From contig NC_019974.1 of the NCBI RefSeq assembly GCF_000328685.1, positions 2,967,001 through 3,031,000 of the forward strand: a stretch of DNA of 64,000 nt. The letters are read 5' to 3'. Every line of letters begins with the position of its first letter. The stretch's first letter is position 1. The DNA is from Natronococcus occultus SP4. Its GTDB lineage: Archaea; Halobacteriota; Halobacteria; Halobacteriales; Natrialbaceae. The translations under genes were made by a program, and so were the position numbers. Under the pieces are notes generated by a model. The model saw only the letters and a program-made list of their open reading frames with translations, did no database searches and was not told where the DNA came from. Positions 61,587 through 64,000 of the stretch are shown here, piece after piece.

Positions 61587-63185
61587 ATGAGTGAAAAAGA
61601 CAACCAAGGTCCGGTAAAGAGATTCACAAGTGAGTTAGATTACATCATATTTGGCGTCGGATTTGCTATTACTGCGCTTGCTGTCGTCGGGTTTGCTCTG
61701 CGGGAAGAACAAGCTTCTGCAGTAATGGAAAGCATCAATTCGTTCCTGTGGACAGAGCTCAGCTGGTTATATCTACTTATTATGTTTATCGTAGTCGTCT
61801 TCGTAGCGTTTTTGACTATCGGACCTTGGGGGAAAATTAAGCTCGGGAGAGAGGACGAAGATCCTGAATTTAGCTACCTCGCATACTTCGTTATGTTATA
61901 CTCGGCAGGAACCGCAGCAGGGGTTGTCTTTTGGGGACCCGCTGAAGCGATTTTTCATTATGAGACGCCTTCACCACTGGTTGGTGCAGAACCAATGAGT
62001 AGGGAAGCTGCAGTGGGAGCAATACAGTACTCGTATTTTCACTGGGGACTCTCAGCATGGTCGGCATACGTCGTCACAGCGATTCCGATCGCTTACTTCG
62101 CATATCGGTATGACGCACCAATGCGGATCTCAACGATAATCACACCGTGGGTAGGTATCGATCGTCTCAACAGCTTCTGGGCGAAGATCATAGATATCAT
62201 TGCCGTGTTCGCGACTATTGGTGGTGTAGCCACCACACTTGGACTAGTTGGGAGCCAGTTCCTGGTTGGACTTGATTATGTAGCCGGTGTTGAGTTAGGT
62301 GACGAAGGTACCGTAATCCTCATTACTGGTTTAACGGTCGCGTTTACATTATCTGTTGCCACGGGTATCAAAAAAGGAATTAGGCGGATATCATACTTTA
62401 ATATGGGACTGTTTGCGGTGTTGACGGGTGTTGCCTTCATTGCAGGTCCAACGATGTATATTCTAGCGACAGGTACTGAAGCACTAGGAAACTACCTTAA
62501 TCAGTTCGTTACCATGAGTCTCTACACGAATGCTGGTGGTGATCCGGGCTGGGTCGGGAACTGGACGATATTCTTTTGGGCGTGGTGGTTTTCCTGGGCA
62601 CCGTTTGTCGGGCTATTTATTGCCCGTATTTCTCGTGGCCGTACAGTCCGACAAGTTACAATAACTGGTGTGATCGCCTCTACGGGAGTCACAATACCCT
62701 GGTATGCTACAATGGGAGGATCAGCCATCTTTCTGCAAGATACTGATCGCGCCGATATTCTTGGCGTAATTAATCAATATGGTGGAGAAGAGGCTGCAGC
62801 CGGCTATCCTCTCTTCGAAGCACTTCCACTCGGTGGCCTCTTAACAGCAATGTTTCTCGTACTAGTTACAACGTTCTTTATCACATCAGCAGACTCTTCG
62901 ACGCTGGCGCTCGGTATGTTAACAACAGGTGGTAACGAAACGCCATCGACGATCAATCGTGTTATCTGGGGAGGTCTTATTGGACTACTTGCATCGGTTC
63001 TTATGGTTGTCGGTGGTGTTGAAGCCCTGCAAGCGGCAGCAATCATCACTGGTGGACCGTTCAGCATCGTCCTGCTAATCGCAATCGGATCGATGGCCTT
63101 GATGTTCAACAAACATCACGCCATCCTCACAAACAAAGAGGAAGATGTCCCATCAATTGATGAGATACCCAGTAACGACGATTAA
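61587..63185 (+). CDS. BCCT-family transporter (betaine/carnitine/choline type)
   Basis: The 532-residue protein has twelve membrane helices. It shows the family blocks FVAFLTIGPWGKIKLGREDE, AGTAAGVVFWGPAEAIFHYE, SYFHWGLSAWSAYV and the diagnostic WAWWFSWAPFVGLFIARISR followed by GRTVRQV. The Trp-rich segment forms the binding site for trimethylammonium-type substrates. Transport is driven by sodium or protons. The N- and C-terminal tails are short, so osmotic gating like that of BetP is unlikely; uptake for catabolism fits the neighbours better. The exact ligand (betaine, carnitine, sarcosine or creatine) is not readable from sequence. Confidence 0.93.
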   Translation: MSEKDNQGPVKRFTSELDYIIFGVGFAITALAVVGFALREEQASAVMESINSFLWTELSWLYLLIMFIVVVFVAFLTIGPWGKIKLGREDEDPEFSYLAYFVMLYSAGTAAGVVFWGPAEAIFHYETPSPLVGAEPMSREAAVGAIQYSYFHWGLSAWSAYVVTAIPIAYFAYRYDAPMRISTIITPWVGIDRLNSFWAKIIDIIAVFATIGGVATTLGLVGSQFLVGLDYVAGVELGDEGTVILITGLTVAFTLSVATGIKKGIRRISYFNMGLFAVLTGVAFIAGPTMYILATGTEALGNYLNQFVTMSLYTNAGGDPGWVGNWTIFFWAWWFSWAPFVGLFIARISRGRTVRQVTITGVIASTGVTIPWYATMGGSAIFLQDTDRADILGVINQYGGEEAAAGYPLFEALPLGGLLTAMFLVLVTTFFITSADSSTLALGMLTTGGNETPSTINRVIWGGLIGLLASVLMVVGGVEALQAAAIITGGPFSIVLLIAIGSMALMFNKHHAILTNKEEDVPSIDEIPSNDD

Positions 63186-63460
63186 TACTACTTGATATTC
63201 TAGAATTTAGTAACGAACCTCCATCACAAAATGGGTGTTGTCGTCTCTTTTGAGCAAGTATGGGAAACGCTCGAAGATAGAATCGGCCGTCTCGTAGACG
63301 CCTAGGAGGTTTCTGGACAAAGCCGATTCGTGTATGACACGTGATTAAACGAGAGGGAGATGCGGCTTTCAAGCGGATTACGCCGTTAGAACGAGGCTCA
63401 TCCTCACGCAGTTAGTAGCTAATCAGATAGTCAATCTCAGCGATATATCAGTGTGGGCCG
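63186..63460. other. Intergenic stretch after the transporter gene
   Basis: A 275-base convergent spacer with no recognisable feature. Confidence 0.4.
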
Positions 63461-64000
63461 TTAATTATCTAAACTCCATTCGTCGTGAATTCCCTGAGCT
63501 AGTGTCTCAAGAACATCATCGACGATCTTCTCTCCGATTTCTGCGGTGCCATACGACGCCTTACAGAACACACCGGAGTCAGTGATCGTATCCGCTGGTG
63601 CGGGTTTAATAATGTATGGTGGATCTCGGGTAGCCGAGTCATCGGGTACGCGATCCTCATCGACTAGATCTGGACGGAAATACAGCATCAACGACGTTTC
63701 AACGACACCAGCATGTTCCTTGGCCCATCCGGGAAACCCACCAGGAATATCTTGGAAAATATCATCGCGGAGCGATGGGGATAGCAAGTCCCACCAGCTG
63801 GCGATGATAAACTCTGATTCGGTCCCATTTTCGATCCGTTTATCAATTGCTTCTCTGATCGGATATTCGTTCTCGTAGTGCCCGTTGAATATGACGATTT
63901 TCTGCGCACCATCCCGCTCAAAATCAGCGGTAATATCCCGAATTTGCTGGCTCAAGGTACTTCCATGGACACTGGTAGTACCAACGAATTCTGAACCCCC
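63461..64000 (-). CDS. Creatininase (creatinine amidohydrolase), C-terminal part
   Basis: The frame is open to the window end; 179 residues are visible and the start lies outside. It matches creatininase: NGHYENEYPIREAI contains the metal ligands corresponding to His120 and Glu122 of the Pseudomonas enzyme. ASWWDLLSPS and FPGWAKEHAGVVETSLMLYF hold the Trp residues that line its active site, and DLVDEDRVPDD follows. The enzyme converts creatinine to creatine. Other members of the family have different amide substrates, but the retained Trp residues favour true creatininase. The rest of the route (creatinase, giving sarcosine and urea) would be expected off the right edge. Confidence 0.88.
   Translation of the reverse strand, partial: GGSEFVGTTSVHGSTLSQQIRDITADFERDGAQKIVIFNGHYENEYPIREAIDKRIENGTESEFIIASWWDLLSPSLRDDIFQDIPGGFPGWAKEHAGVVETSLMLYFRPDLVDEDRVPDDSATRDPPYIIKPAPADTITDSGVFCKASYGTAEIGEKIVDDVLETLAQGIHDEWSLDN

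Noticed and set aside
63186-63460. Possible transposase remnant in the spacer after the BCCT gene
   Set aside because: Frames were read on both strands and no transposase motif could be supported.

Overview
The window reads as haloarchaeal chromosome (class Halobacteria, perhaps Natrialbaceae-like). Most genes are GC-rich with strong third-position GC and encode very acidic proteins. Many promoters show an archaeal TATA element about 25-30 bases before the start codon, implying leaderless mRNAs. Exported proteins carry Tat signals. The regulators belong to archaeal or haloarchaea-rich groups (TrmB, bacterio-opsin-activator HTH, PhiH1-repressor-like, DUF7344-like). There is no rRNA, tRNA or CRISPR array. 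All names come from reading the sequence; no database search was possible.

Layout. 1-0.9 kb: tail of an FtsX-type ABC permease and a 50-residue zinc ribbon. 1.4-16.5 kb: a surface glycan locus with a GT-C-like membrane protein, a methyltransferase, a polyprenyl-phosphate sugar transferase, two GT4 and one GT2 glycosyltransferases, a P-loop kinase-like protein, a ParB-like protein, a Wzx flippase and two Wzy/WaaL-like ligases. Its AT-richer left part (about 1.0-6.0 kb) holds a 479-bp insertion-sequence relic with a perfect 8-bp target duplication. 16.9-23.4 kb: a second zinc ribbon, two MscS channels and glmS, which makes glucosamine-6-phosphate for glycan precursors. 23.6-31.3 kb: a cell-surface block with two Tat-exported polysaccharide-deacetylase-like proteins, a BAAT-type hydrolase lacking its nucleophile, a third ligase-like protein and a PQQ-type propeller. 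32.7-38.6 kb: a TackOD1-like zinc protein, a PhiH1-type regulator divergent from a coiled-coil protein with a threonine-rich tail, a ribbon-helix-helix/PIN toxin-antitoxin pair and a TrmB regulator; gene debris suggests an old integrated element. 38.8-50.5 kb: ordinary haloarchaeal genes (membrane protein, PAS histidine kinase, M20 peptidase, methyltransferase, third zinc ribbon, HTTM-DCC pair, small regulators) with two decayed genes.

51.8-64 kb is the most interesting part. It is an AT-richer catabolic island bordered on the left by a wrecked IS6-type transposase. It encodes an IclR regulator, a sarcosine/dimethylglycine dehydrogenase with a folate-binding T-protein half, a PLP serine/threonine dehydratase with an ACT domain, RidA, serine hydroxymethyltransferase, a Bat-like HTH regulator, an M19 dipeptidase, a BCCT transporter and a creatininase cut by the window end. 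Together these form a one-carbon-balanced route: the dehydrogenase makes glycine plus methylene-tetrahydrofolate, SHMT joins them into serine, the dehydratase makes pyruvate and ammonia, and RidA clears the reactive enamine/imine. Creatininase and BCCT suggest creatinine and betaine-type methylamines as substrates. The M19 gene parallels the dipeptidase gene next to dgcAB in Pseudomonas aeruginosa.
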